A stretch of DNA of 64,000 nucleotides, taken from Echinometra lucunter. Its lineage: Eukaryota > Echinodermata > Echinoidea > Camarodonta > Echinometridae. The stretch spans positions 19,427,840 to 19,491,839 of the forward strand of contig CM057162.1 of the NCBI GenBank assembly GCA_029962745.1, read 5' to 3'. Numbering within the stretch: the first letter of the stretch is position 1; each line of letters starts with the position of its first letter. This document shows positions 22,129-34,511 of this stretch, piece after piece. The notes beneath the pieces were generated by a model, which worked only from the letters and a program-made list of their open reading frames with translations, did no database searches and was not told the origin of the DNA. The position numbers were made by a program, and so were the translations under genes.

Positions 22129-23245
22129 GGCTTTTACTAAACACTCGAGTCGCATCGCGGATCGGCGCGCTGGAAAACACTCGGGTCGCAGCTCGCTGAG
22201 CCAATTTTTATTTTTATGGTGTCTTCAAATGGGCCTACACGGTGGGAAAATTTTATTGAAAATTATCGATTTCTTTACAACCCTTTTTCAATGTTGTCTT
22301 CAAGGCGGGTGCGAGGGGAAATCTGCTGTAAAAAGAAAAGTTGAAAGTTGCTCTTCATTAACTGATAGAAAAATAAGAAGACAAGAATTAGGACTGAAAA
22401 TACGAAAGAAAGAATACTAGCTAGATAGACTGAATTTTAAAGAAAGCGTAAGACTGCACGGTTCAAGTGAATATGACATTGGAAACGAGGAAGAATGGAA
22501 CGAGTGCAAAGATGAACTGTAGGAAATTAATAAGAGAGGAATACAAAACAATGAAAGAAAGGAATAGTATGGAATGATAGGAGTAAAAGTGTAAAATTGA
22601 AAGAATTTATTGGCAAGGTTTAACAGTGATAAAGATTTTTTTTTCTAAATCACATGACAGAAAAAGAGAAGGTAAATAAAGGGATAGAATAAAATGTAGA
22701 ATTTTGTTGTTAAAGACTGACATGTGAAAATGAAATTAATAAAACTGAATAGGATAGAAATTACAAGGATGGATGGAAATAGAAAAATAAGAAGATGAAT
22801 TGTGGGAAACAAAGAACACATTATATAAGGGTAAAAAGGAAAAGAAATACAGAAACAGAGAATATTGATTGATTGATCTATTTATTTATACACGGTTAAA
22901 AAGCCCAAACAGTTACATGACTGGTTTCCATTGGGGCCGTGTAATATCATTGGTCTTATGGAAAATATGGACCAGAAATATGAGGATAGATGGGGAAGAG
23001 ATGAATTGCAGAAGAATATACAATCACACTGAAGAGAAATGAAGGCGGAAATGAAAGGAGAGAACATGTAGGCATGATTAGCAATGTTTCAAAATTGTCG
23101 ATAATTTCAAATCTGTGCTTCAATAAAAATTTCCCATCATGTGGGCCGACTTGAAGACACCATTTTAAAAAAAATTGGCTCAGCGAGCCGCGACCCGAGT
23201 ATTTTCCAGCGCGCCGCACCGCGGCCCGAGTGTTTAGTAAAAGCC
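22129..23245. mobile_element. 1.12 kb TIR element with perfect 8 bp target duplication
   Basis: GGATGAGA lies directly on both sides (22121-22128 and 23246-23253). The inverted repeats are ~160 bp long and start GGCTTTTACTAAACACTCG; they include TGGAAAA(C/T)ACTCGGGTCGC and a TTGAAGACACCAT block. The core is A/G-rich with no transposase. The intact duplication suggests a fairly young insertion. Confidence 0.85.
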
Positions 23246-23375
23246 GGATGAGAGGGGGTAATGGGAAAAGGTTGAAGCTGAGGAGTAAGGGAAGAGAGAT
23301 AGAGGAAGGGATGGGAGGGGAAGGGTTAAATTAGAACCCGGCGATCACTCCTAATCACAAAAACTCATGCACCTA

Positions 23376-23964
23376 CTGTATGAGCCAATATTTTCACGAA
23401 TCACAGGCTCACAGACATTTTCGCGAGTTGTTGATTTCGCGAGAGCAAGAGCAGCAGCAAGACAGGACTTGCAGTAAACTTATTTGTACATTAAAGAGCC
23501 ATATCAGCAAATTCAGAGGATTTGTCTTTCGATTATTTTTTGCCTATACCATCACACTCATAGCTTGCGATAAACACAAAAACACAAAAAAAGCCGTCAT
23601 AAAACCCCTGATTTCTTGATTTATGGCGACTCGCTTTCTTACCATCCCACTAAAGCCCCGCATGCTTTGGAAAAATGGCACCGATTAAGCATTTTTGGTA
23701 GCAGAATTCTGCTTCTTATATGGGTTTTTGAGGTGACTGCGGAACTAACTTGCGGTGGAGTGACAATTTCTCTTTGTGTTTTGATATGATGCTACACACG
23801 GAGGACTGCTGCAATTTTTGCATGGTGCATGGCAATGGCAACTGTGCCGATGACGAGAGCTAAAAAAGCAATTAAACATGCAGATATTTTCGCGTGTTGT
23901 TAAATTCATGTGATTCGCAAAATTCGCGAATATAAAACCACCACGAAAATTGCAGCTCATATAG
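23376..23964. mobile_element. TTCGCGAA-rich MITE flanked by TA (copy 2, inverted)
   Basis: 589 bp, bounded by TA (23374-23375, 23965-23966), with ends CTGTATGAGC and GCTCATATAG. Its body is the reverse complement of 723-1368, including the CCCTGATTTCTTGATTTAT and CCACTAAAGCCCCGCATG blocks. Confidence 0.78.
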
Positions 23965-24015
23965 TATTTGACTTCATCATGAATACATGAAAGTTTCGGG
24001 TCCATTTGTTGCATA

Positions 24016-24135
24016 CACTCTCAGAAAAAAAAAAATTGGTTGGTTAAAATATGAACCTACCAATTGTTGGTTAATAGAATATCCCATATGTTTTACATAA
24101 AACCTGAAAATTTTTAACCAACTTTTCTGAGAGTG
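24016..24135. mobile_element. Small fold-back MITE with CACTCTCAGAAAA ends
   Basis: CACTCTCAGAAAA and TTTTCTGAGAGTG are exact complements; TTGGTTGGTTAAA and TTTAACCAA extend the pairing. About 120 bp. Confidence 0.72.
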
Positions 24136-24535
24136 CATAGTTTGCACCCCCCCCCCCCATTCAACATGTGGAAATGTTGCAATACATTTTCACTACCTCC
24201 GTAAACTTTAGATTAAATCTTTTAAGCAATATTTTTTTTTAAATTAGACATAAAGTGCAGCATGAGGTCTGCTTTGACGCATGCACCTAGAAACGGAGAA
24301 AATCAATACAGTCTACAGGACGGGAACTAGATGTACTCAAAATAAAACTATAATCATTTCTAGTTCACTTGATATTGGATTTGCCCAAATTAACTCAGGG
24401 GTACAAGGACAAGAGAGAAAGAGGTGAAATATCACTGAACATAATTAGAAGAGTCTGCCTTTTTATCACTAGTCAAAAAAGATGTCTGTAAATCCATGTG
24501 TGCTGGAACTTTTGCAGTTTACTCTGTAGGGCTAC

Positions 24536-24662
24536 ATGTATGTGATTCTCAGAAATGACATGTATGTGATTCTCAGAAATGACATGTATGTGATTCTCAG
24601 AAATGACATGTATGTGATTCTCAGAAATGACATGTATGTGATTCTCAGAAATGACATGTACC
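24536..24662. repeat. 24 bp minisatellite, five copies
   Basis: Five essentially perfect copies of ATGTATGTGATTCTCAGAAATGAC. Because 24 is divisible by three, it gives open repetitive frames on both strands; these are not genes. A C16 run follows at 24701-24716. Confidence 0.95.
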
Positions 24663-25110
24663 TGTATTTTGCTGCCATTTTTTTCCTTGTTAGGAAACAA
24701 CCCCCCCCCCCCCCCCATGTAAATGTCATTGGAAATATGTAATTTCATTAGAAATGAGAAAAAAATAGGAATATCTGCCCTTTTCATGAAAACTGCCAAC
24801 ATTATGTTTGACTCACATTATGATTCAGGGCTTGAAATGCTAATACTCTGCAGATGCATAGAAAGAGCAAAAATAATGCACAGAACCTTTTCCTTCCGAA
24901 AATTCTGTAAGAAAGACATCCTTACCTAGGTGGCAACATGATGAAAAGTTCATTATTATGATTGAATACATGTGTTAACATCATTTTTCAGTCTCTCTTT
25001 GTTTGCTGTTTATTTTTATTATTCTCTGCATCATTGTTGTTTTAACTATATGACACATGAATTGATGTAGACCTGACTTCTGTCAACAGACATGTTTACT
25101 CCACATGACT

Positions 25111-25504
25111 TTAAAGGGAAATCCACCCCAGAAGTTTCACTGTTTCAATAAAAGGAGTTAAATCTGAACAGCATTTTAAAAAAGAAATGAGCTAAATCAG
25201 TAACAGAATAAGAAAATTACACTTATTTAGAAGAATTGCTTTTTACATAACATACTTTGACTATGGGGTGAGAAAATGTGTAACTTTCCAAGAAAATTGA
25301 GAAAATGTGAAATTTCATGTACAAAGTGAATGGAGAGCTGCTCGCATATGATGTCATCAGTGTTGCCAATTTGCAGAGCCGAGAGTAATTTACTAGAAAA
25401 TGTAAATGAGTTTAATTTTATAATTCTTTGACCGATAATACTCATCTCTTTTTTAAAATTTAACTCCTTTTACTGAAACAGTGAAACTTCTGGGTTGGAC
25501 TTTG
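25111..25504. mobile_element. ~395 bp MITE with AAAGGGAAATCCACCCC ends
   Basis: Left AAATCCACCCCAGAAGTTTC and the complement of the right end, AGTCCAACCCAGAAGTTTC, match; the pairing runs on through CACTGTTTCA and TAAAAGGAGTTAAA. No ORF of note. Confidence 0.78.
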
Positions 25505-25697
25505 GCTCTGACTCTCAAAATAAAAACAGCATAAAAGAAAATATACCAGTGTTGCCCATTAGAACAAGGATCCCTGAGCAATTTGCTCTCATGAAATTCT
25601 TCTGCTACTTTAGAGAGTTGAGTAATTGATATACAGGATAGAACACTCCTGTCACATGAATATTTAGTTCAAACACTGCAGGTATTTTTTACTACAT

Positions 25698-25931
25698 TCT
25701 AATTTCTACGGAGTCAAATTTGACTCGGAATGAAGTCAGCTGGAAGTCAACTCTATTCTGAGTTAAGTGACTCAGAATGGAGTTACTTTGACTCTAGTTT
25801 AGTGCATTCTCAGTTGTCGCCACACCATTCCGAGTCAAATTAATTCGGAAATCTGAGTCACTTTAACTTGGAATAAAGTTGACTCCCAGCTGACGCCATT
25901 ACGAGTCCAATTTGACTATGCAGAAATTAGA
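25698..25931. mobile_element. Near-palindromic 234 bp MITE
   Basis: TCTAATTTCT...GAGTCAAATTTGACTCG and GTCAGCTGGAAGTCAACT on the left pair with their complements on the right (CGAGTCCAATTTGACT, AGTTGACTCCCAGCTGAC, AGAAATTAGA). Almost the whole element is one inverted repeat. Confidence 0.8.
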
Positions 25932-26283
25932 TGGTAGGTTTAAATTATACTGTAGGAGAGTATTTAAAGAGCAATCCCTTTCTAGGGACATTTCTAATAA
26001 ATATATTATTTCTTCCAAGCTGACATAAACAAAATTAAAAAGCTCACAATTAATTTTCACCTTTACTCACAAAACTCAACCTTCTCTCTAAGAGAAACTT
26101 GAGAAAATACTACAAATATGGACAGCCACTATGGGGAGGGTTTACTCTAAGGCCCTCTCCTTGAAGAGGTTTGAAGGGGAAGTCAATGTGAGAATGTAAT
26201 CAGAAAATTGGGTCGTTTCCCATGCAAGGGGAAATTGTGAGCTTCAATGTTTAAATCCATATGTGTGATAAAATACGGAGATG

Positions 26284-27326
26284 TCTATGGCACGCCATAA
26301 GGGAATCAAATTAAAATATATTTCACTTGAACAAATATATATTTCTTTTTCACTAAACCATTTCACTCCAGCAAATTTATATTTCACTTCTTTAAAAAAA
26401 GCATTCCACTTTTCACAAAAATTCGTTTCACAGTTTCCACAAAAATATTATTTCACTATTCACAACAATATATTCCACTTTCTTCCAAAATACATTCCAC
26501 TTTTTCACAGAAATATATTTTACTCTTCACAAAAATATATTTCACTTTTTTCCAAAATTCGTTCCACTTTTCACAGGAATACATTTCACTTTTAAGAAAA
26601 AAAATCATTCCTCTTTCTCTCATACCAAAACCTTTTCACTTTCTGCCAAAAATATGTTCCTCTTTTATCTCGGCCTAAAGCGATCTTATCGACCTGGGTG
26701 AGCTTAACGGCCTTGGCGAGCTTATCTCTGGCTTAGCTAGCTAGCTCATATACGCGCGTTCTATCGACGGTGTACCTAAAATGCATTCCTCTTCTCTCAC
26801 CGAAACCATTTCACTTTCTCTCAATAATTTATTTCACTCTGCCAAAAAAATACGTTCCTCTTTTTTCTCGGCCTAAAGGAGGCGCTATTGGCGAGTTTTG
26901 CTAGCTTGTTAGCTTGGCGCGGGCTATATCTTTTGTCATTTGCTTGTTCTATTTGGTCTGATGCATGGGGCTGAAGGGGGGGGGGGCGGCTTTGAGGCTT
27001 CTGCACTTGATTTTGAAGTTCATTAATACATCCAATTTATGCAGGGATATATGCAGGGTGAACAAGGGATGCTACCTCTACAGGCGAACTTTGGTTTTGC
27101 TTGTTTTGCCTCTTGGGGCTTGGTAGGGGTTTGGAGTCTTCTGCACATGATTTTGAAGTATGCAAATTTATCAAGGTTTATGCAGGGTGAATGATGGATG
27201 CTGCTTCTCACGTTGGTCAGGCGAGGCTATATAGCTGAGGGAGGGGGGTAAGTTTCTGCACATGATTTTGAATATTCTGCATTAATGTAGCGCCTAAGCT
27301 TTCTCTCTGAAATGTGTCTAAGCGCT
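26284..27326. repeat. Left arm of a 10.3 kb inverted duplication
   Basis: The reverse complement of 35586-36621, nearly identical by eye. It starts TCTATGGCACGCCATAAGGG, then ~30 bp degenerate tandem units of the TTTCACTTTTTCACAAAAATA type, then CTAGCTAGCTCATATACGCG, a G11 run at 26976-26986, three TTCTGCAC(A/T)TGATTTTGAA units ~120 bp apart, and a SINE tail piece GCGCCTAAGCTTTCTCTCTG. Confidence 0.85.
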
Positions 27327-27480
27327 CTAGGAAGAACAGAGCCATTTGAATAATGGCTCTGAATAGAGTTTCCTGCCATCAATACTAATTTTAATTAATT
27401 AAAATTTATAATAATTTGATATATTGATCTGCATGTATTTTTGTATTGCTTTTCATATGGAAAATAAAACCAACCAACCA

Positions 27481-27580
27481 AAGGACACTAGTGCCTCAGC
27501 AGGGATTCGAACCCCCGACCTTGTTCAAAGTCAGGAGACTTATTCACTGGGTCACAGCACCTCTACTATGCAAATTTTGT
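27481..27580 (-). mobile_element. tRNA-related SINE head
   Basis: On the minus strand GCTGTGACCCAGTGAATAAG (A box-like) is followed ~30 nt on by GGGTTCGAATCCC, a full B box of an RNA polymerase III promoter. It is followed by unrelated sequence rather than a CCA end. It is flanked on the low side by a retroposon-like tail GGAAAATAAAACCAACCAA (27461-27479) in the other orientation. It is not a functional tRNA: no acceptor stem could be paired. Confidence 0.65.
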
Positions 27581-27689
27581 TGGCTGAATTCTCATGAAGT
27601 AAAACTTTATGCAAGCTATAATGATAATGTACAGATTTTATATAGCGCGTATGTATGTCCCTATGCGCTCTAAGAGAGAGGAAAGGGAA

Positions 27690-29918
27690 AGACATGATTA
27701 AAAGATAGGTCACTAAGGTTACTTTGTTAGGCTAAGATATGTTTTGAATGTTAAGTGCAGATTTAAACTTCTCTATCGTGTTGATGTTTCTTAGAGAGTT
27801 TGGGAGGTTATTCCATAAAACTGATGCAGCATGAGCAAATGAACGTTCGCCATATGTTTTTGTTTGAATAGGAGGTATGATAAACAAATTCTCTTTGCAT
27901 GATCGAAGTTATCTTGTTGGTTTGTATACAGTTGGAAGAAGGGGGTGGTTGTGTGCAACATGTAATGCAAGTCGTAAGGGGAAATATAAGTAGATAACTT
28001 TCAGTAGTTATTCTAGCCTAATTTCTGCGTTTTATTTTCGTACACGTTGTTATGTACATGCATTTCTCAGATATTCATTATGTTTTGTTATGCATCACAA
28101 TCTGTATGATCTGTGTCATATCTTCATTATAAATACATGTATGTGTAAAGAGTCCGAAGACAGTTTGTTTTATTATATTCTAAATCGGCTCGTGCAGGTC
28201 GTGGGTGTTTCTTTCTCTCTCTCTCTCTCTCAATCGTGCTATTCTTTTTTGTTGTGTTTATGTTTTATGTCCGTTTTTTGTTATTATGTTCTGTTATGTT
28301 TTTAGATTGGGAATGTTCCTGAAGGGTTGGATTTAAATCAGTTAATTTTAATTTAAATTTAAATTTTGAATTTAAATTCATTGCGATCCCTGAAGCTGCC
28401 AGTGTACTCCCCCACCCCAATTTAGAAAATATCACAGAACCGCGTCTGGGCCACTGCCACAATAAAATAGACATTTGAACTGGAGTAGAACTGGAAGCAA
28501 TCGACAAGTTCAAGTTGCAACACTCATGGTCGGGGGAACCGGGGCCGGGGGCCCGGCCCCCCAATATTTGGCTGGAAAAAAAGGAAAAATGGGAAAGAAA
28601 AGAAAAGACAGAGAAAGAAAAGGAAAGATGTAAGAAAGGACAAAATGGAAGCGCTCGCTCGCATTGTTGGCCTTATTGTATATGCCATCTATTATAGGCC
28701 TACACATTTTAACAAAACAAAATAATTGGTTTGCATCTTGCGTCTGTTAAGCTGTTAAAACGCACCCCGCGCTATAGTGTAACTTGCCGGGTAAGTTGCT
28801 AAAAAAGTAGTTTTTTCTGCTAACGCGTAAATCGTATGGCGAATTTGTATATACAGCACGGTGGAAGGACGGACAGGAGTGTGTGGGGTTGGTGGTCTTG
28901 TATGACACCAAGCAGATGGACAGTTCCAGATAATTCGGTACCAGCAGTAAGCAGGGGCAGCGCTCGGGGGGGGGGGCATATCTCTTTTTTTTTTTTCTTT
29001 TTTTATGTGCTAAAGAGAGAAGAAGAATAAAAAAGAGTATGGACAAGAGAGGGCAAGGTCATGCAACTATAATAACCTTATTTGTTCATTTAAAATGGAT
29101 ATTAACTCACCTGTGGGCGATTTTTTTAAGACCCCCCTCCCATATTTTTTTGCCAAGCAATATGTTTTCCCCTATAGTTCATAAAATAGTGGCAGTATCT
29201 ATTTTTATCAAATCCCCAGTGTTTTTATGAAAAAAAATTATACACGAAATAGCACCATCTAATGAAAAGTGTGAAAGCTCCCGCCCCCCCCCCCCTTCCC
29301 CTTTCTCACAACTCTGGATCCAGCCACGACTCAGTATCTGAGGTAGATATTGAGGCAAAGAAGGACTTAATACTCTCTGTGACTGTGACCATAAGTGTTG
29401 ATATTTGTGATGTTAATCATGACTTTGTCCGGTCTTCCATTTTTTTTCTTTTATCCGAAAGGTATGACCGCGTCACAGATAGTAGCAGGTTAACATGAGA
29501 AAGATCATGTAGCGTAATTCCAGATCAGGATTCCATTCACATCGATTTCACAAAATATTGGTCTAAATCTGAATTTAAAAAAGAAAAGAATGTCTGCAGT
29601 TCTTAATTCTACATGTTCACGTGCAATAATAAGGGTGGGACTGCCCCTCCAACTCCTATTTTCCACAATACCAGAGAATTTGGATCTTCTCTCGGTAGTG
29701 TTCTCGTAATTTGTGTTGTATACCAAAAGAGTGTTTAATATTGAAGGCAAAGAGGCATAGTTTTGAAGGTTTGATCGCATTGTATTCAAATTATTCTTAC
29801 AGGTATACTCTATTACTTTAATAAAAAAAGCCTGAAAAGACTGCTTTGAATTTGATCTACCTCTAAGATTTAAGAAATAAGAAGTAAGAATAGTATTCAA
29901 ACATGCTAATGATATTTG
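27690..29918. other. Intron with low-complexity sequence
   Basis: Holds a (CT)n run at about 28214-28231, G/C runs at 28966-28976 and 29284-29295, and purine-rich tracts around 28565-28650. A 131-codon minus-strand open frame at 29505-29900 has no recognisable similarity or domain. Confidence 0.5.
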
Positions 29919-30165
29919 ATTTGATTGATTCGATTTGATTTATTTATTTTCCGTTTCACAGTGGATACAAAAACGAATATATAAATTCAGTAATCTCGTT
30001 AAGACAAAAGTAATAGAACATGTAGAATGAAATAACATTATAAAATTGAGATACTGAACAAAATAAAGTTGACATAGCTGAAAAAAAAATGTAAAACGGA
30101 AGGGCAAGCTAAGAATAGCAAAGCCCCTGAAACTCTGCGGTCAAAGACAATTAACTTTAACCTTG
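29919..30165 (-). mobile_element. Possible retroposon 3' end
   Basis: On the minus strand this reads through an AT-rich stretch ending in GGAAAATAAATAAATCAAAT, then simple ATTGATT-type repeats. That resembles the 3' tail of a non-LTR element. No coding part is visible. Confidence 0.4.
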
Positions 30166-30599
30166 AATATTTGATTGAAATTGCCTGCAAAATCTAGTAA
30201 GATTTGGCATGATAATGATGAATACGACATGATTCTAAAGCTATTAAACTGAGAAGTGTTGCAGGAAAGTTGGGTTGCAATCAACTGAAAACAGTGCGCC
30301 TTCAGCAGTTTGGCATTGGGGGACAAACTTCCAAGGAGCGCATCATTTTAGAGGCTCAAGTCTTCTCAGCCGTAATGCACAACATAACTATATTTCACTT
30401 TTTCCAATTCATTTTCTTGAATGAAATATCATTTTGTTATATTATCAATACCAGGTTTCTTTCTTTGACTATTCTTGTTTTTGTTTTTGTTTTTGCTTAT
30501 TTTTGTTTTTTGGCTAAAAAATGTACTGCTATTATATCATTATTTTGGCATGTTTTGGGAGGGGGCTTTTAGGAGGGAAAATGTGTTTTGCCCCTCCAT

Positions 30600-31830
30600 T
30601 TTTTCGTTCGGCAGTCATTTGTATGGCCTTTAGACTGCAACTTCGGTCGCATCATGGTTTGCATATACCTGGCCATAAAATGCAACCTGCCCAAAAGTGT
30701 AACACAAGCCTCTTCAAAGATATGACTTTCTCGTAAATTGTAAAATGCCTAAAGTAACCTGTCGCCATAGTACAACCTGCCCCTCTTCTTCAAATATGTA
30801 TTCTTCCCGCGGGCTGCAGAACGTTTTTGGTTTTTGTACGAATGGGGGCTGATAGCCAGACTGGCTGGTTTTTAGAGGTAGAGCCCCCTAATGCTCTTGT
30901 GTTTGTATGAGTTTTTTTTTTTTTTTTGGAACCTATATACGCAATTTAAACGGCGTTTTTTCGCCGTATAATTTTATAGGGTTTCCTCATAATTTCATAT
31001 TGTAACATTTTCCCAAGTTTAGCCAAAATGGAGGGGGTAGGCTGCAGCCCCCTTCCCTTGTTCCCGCGTTCCCTGAACAATTATCAGGCTTTAGCTTCAG
31101 CTTTTTAATAGCCACATCCCAAAAGTGTAATCTGAGTCGTAAGTGACTTTTAAGATGACTCCTGACCCTAATAAGTACAACCTGCCCAAAATCATGAAGA
31201 TAGTAGCATGAGTCTCTTAAAAGGTAATCCTATTACCTTCTTGCCTTAATGTGTAACCTAGTGTTTTTTACTTTTGTACAGAGTGGCCTTGAAAATGTCA
31301 CCTGCACTTTAAGCCCAACCTCCTCGAAAATGTAACCAGGGTCTCTGGTACACATCATGGCCTTTAAATTGTCACGTAACTAAATTGTAACCTGCCGAAA
31401 ATGTAACTTGGGTTGCATATGGCTTTTAACGTATACCTGGCCCTAAGGTGCAACCTGCCCAAAAGTGCTACTCAAGTCTCTTAACAAGGATGATAATATT
31501 CTCATAATTCATACCTAAGTGGGTAACCCACTGACCTGCCTCTACAGTATCACATGTCCCTCTCCCCCAAACCTGTCACCTTCTCGGCACGTGGTTTTCC
31601 AGGGGGGGGGGGGTAAGGAGCTGATGCCCAAACAGGCGGGATCGAGGGAGTGGAGCCCCTAATGCTTTCTATGGTTTTGCGAGCATAATATAAGAAATCT
31701 TAGACAGCGGGTTTCCCCCTTTTGTATATAGGGGTTATTCTATTGTGCAACTTTTTCCCATTTTTAGCGGAAATGGGGCGGGCAGTCCCCATTTCCCATA
31801 CCCCCTTTGCACCAACTTCTTGATCCTATA
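30600..31830 (+). repeat. Degenerate tandem repeats, TGCAACCTGCCCAAAAGTG type
   Basis: Variants of ACCTGCCCAAAAGTGTAAC recur every ~40-50 bp. A larger duplication is also visible: 30640-31080 and 31410-31830 share CATATACCTGGCC, TGCAACCTGCCCAAAAGTG, AGCCCC(C)TAATGCT and a closing TCCCATTTTTAGC/GGGGG block. Strongly diverged. Confidence 0.55.
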
Positions 31831-32386
31831 ATGGTCTTATATTACTCATCGTGATCAAGTAAAACGACAGAGCAAACTATTATATGTTTTTGTTTAGTAA
31901 TGTATTTGCATTTGTATTTGGACTTTTTCTATTCATGCTAATTCTGATACAAAAGTTTCGGGCTTTTCCACATTATTGTTAGTTTCATCCATTAAGCTAT
32001 AATTATCAATGTATTAGTGAGATCCCATCGCTACCAATCAGTTCTAAGCACCTTAGAATAGGCAAGACTGTAACGTTTGCAACACGCTTGTGTGCCTTGC
32101 CAGTTATATGCAATGGCGGCGATTTCAGGGAACGAGGGGGGGGGGGACGAAACACGGAAGGCCACCGACGAAAATTTGTTTTGAGGAATGAAAGGGGAAT
32201 GATTGAAATATTCTGCCGCAATTTGTTACTCACACTATAGAGTATGCACACCCTCGCTCGCGGCCCGCCTGTACACACTGACATACTTTTTTTTCTTGAG
32301 CGAGCCAAAAATAACAGCTTTTTGCTATAAAAAGCCTTATTTCTGCCATCAAACTAAACTCTAGGCCTATAAGATGTTTAAATGGT

Positions 32387-32673
32387 ACTCTCTTAAAAAA
32401 AAAAAAATAAAGAGTGAACGCGTTTACTCTGTTTGGGGTGAATTTAAGAAAAGAGTGCATTTAGAGTGAATTAAGAGTAAGAACTGTGATATTCACCCTC
32501 TTGAGGGATGACCTCACTGATCATTCAAGTTTCTGAATGATCCATGAGGTCACTTTTAAAAGAATTGATTAAGAGTGAATGTCATAATTTTTACTCTTAA
32601 TTCACTCTAAATTCACTCTTTTCATATATTCACGCCTAACAGAGTGAATGTGTTCACTCTTTTTAAAAGAGAG
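32387..32673. mobile_element. Fold-back MITE built from AGAGTGAA motifs, TA-flanked
   Basis: TA (32385-32386, 32674-32675) flanks CTCTCTTAAAAAA and TTTTTAAAAGAGAG. Internal AGAGTGAAC.CGTTTACTCT, TTAGAGTGAATTAAGAGTAA and their complements make the whole element fold back. The centre TGATCATTCAAG/TTTCTGAATGATCC also pairs. Confidence 0.8.
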
Positions 32674-32689
32674 TAGGCCTATATTTTGG

Positions 32690-34477
32690 TCACCTCACGC
32701 AAAATAGGAAAATGAAAATATTAGACCTAAGCTTTACAAATCGAGGAGGTAATTCAACGATTACAGTCGAAAAGGGCTCTGAAAGGGGCATTCAAAAGTG
32801 ACACCAGTCGGACGTAAAGGGAGGCATTAATCAGACATGAAATGAGCACTATAACTGGTAAGGGCATATTGTATAAAAGTGGCACCTATCAAATGAGAAA
32901 ATGGTACTGCAGTATCTCGGAAGGAAAAGGAGCAATAGCTGATGAGAAATCATAATTATGTCCGTCCATGTGTCACATTTGAAATTTTGAACCAGCCCGA
33001 GCTGAGCCTGAGAATCAAAATTAAACAGAGCACTTTAAAACTTTAACACTCTCGCTCGTTAACAGTAGAAATGTTATAAAAAGAGAAAGGGACAATTTTT
33101 AGAAGTAAATGGGGGCACATATAATAAGAAGGCACGGTACTTAAAAAGGGATGTGTAGTCATGAGCACATTTAAACAGGGACACTCAGAAGTTAAAAACA
33201 AAAAACCAAAAAACGGCACTTCTAAGAACAGAAAGGGAGAAAAGAAAGGAGGAAACACGGAAAAGGGTAATAAACAGCCTTTCAAAGGGGCGCTTATTAG
33301 TCTTAATAAGGGGTGAACTAAGAAAAAAGTGGGGCTTATAACAAAAGCAAAACGGGTCAATGTATTTGTAAGATAAAAGAGCACTTAACGCGTTTGTAAG
33401 TGGCATTTTTCATGGGTAATATTGAGATCTTTTGTGGCTCTTGATAGAGTGAGGGGCCCTTCTTCCGGGAGAGTCGCCCCTCAACCAGTGATAGTATAAT
33501 CGTTTCCGGTTGCAAAGTTCTTAGCACTGGACGGTGATAGCATGAAAATAGTCAGATATAGAGAAGCAGTGAAAACTCATTTTTTGAAGTAATAAACTTA
33601 ATTCTGTTGTCATTATCATTCATCAAAACCATCATTATTATTATCGTCATCATACCATTGTCATTGATACTGTTATTACAGAGGATCGGAAGCGTGATAA
33701 CGGAAGGAAATAGAGCGAAGGGGAAAAGAGAAGTGTAAATAACGTGAAAAATTAATATAAAAAATATTCAAAGGAAAACAAATGGAACGGAGAAAATGTA
33801 TCAGAAGTGCTAAAAAAATCAACCACGAAATAAAAGAAATGACAGATAAGGTGAATCATGATAAAGATGGCGAGGAAAAGGGAAGAAAATAAAAAATAAA
33901 GGAACAGAAGCACGGAGTTAACCTAGAGCATAGAAAAAAGATGTAGGAAAAAAGGGGGAAGCGAAATTTAGGAATTAAAATGTAAACAGAATTGGAGGAG
34001 AAAAGAGGAGGGGCAAGAGGAGCGATAGAAATGGGAAGTGAAAGGAGGTGTGAAGGAGAAAGATGAGAGGAAAAGAAGAACTTGTAAGCTTCGAATGGGA
34101 GGAGAGGAGGAGGAAGATAAACAATAGAAGAAAAATGAGAAGTGGGATATGCATGGAAACTAGGAGGAAAGAAGAAGGGAGGAGGAGAAAGTTACTATCA
34201 AAGCCACTGAGTAACTTTTAAAAATCTGCATGGCCCTACATGCTATCAGTGTATGTAATATTGTGTTACTATGAACATGATGAAGCCCTAGAAATCCACT
34301 TCAAAAACATCATGTACTAGTACTTGACAAAAAGCAAAAATATACAAGTGACCAGTAATGCTAGACCTTTTTTGCCCTATAGAATGCATTGTAAGACAGA
34401 AGCATATGCCTGCCCTGTTTAGCTTTTCAAATGGTGGAATTCAGTGACAGATATCTTGATGATAACATCCTATATTT
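32690..34477. other. Purine-rich intron
   Basis: From about 33690 to 34200 the plus strand is almost entirely A and G. 33040-33400 is A/G-rich with AAAGGGG(A/C)-type motifs. Long pyrimidine-side open frames here are by-products of composition. Confidence 0.6.
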
Positions 34478-34511
34478 CCCCCCCCCCAAAAAAAAAAAAA
34501 AAAAAAAAAAA
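34478..34511. repeat. C10-A24 junction
   Basis: A C run directly followed by a long A run, as at 18234 and 35286. Confidence 0.85.

Noticed and set aside
24536..24662. Possible CRISPR-like array
   Set aside because: The units are contiguous with no spacers, and the context is an animal intron.
24473..24802. Open frames coding MYVILRND-type repeats on both strands
   Set aside because: They result from the 24 bp minisatellite, whose unit length is divisible by three.
27481..27580. tRNA gene
   Set aside because: A and B boxes are present, but no acceptor stem or complete cloverleaf could be paired and the context is a SINE.
29505..29900. 131-codon minus-strand frame as a gene
   Set aside because: No recognisable domain, splice context or composition difference from surrounding intron.
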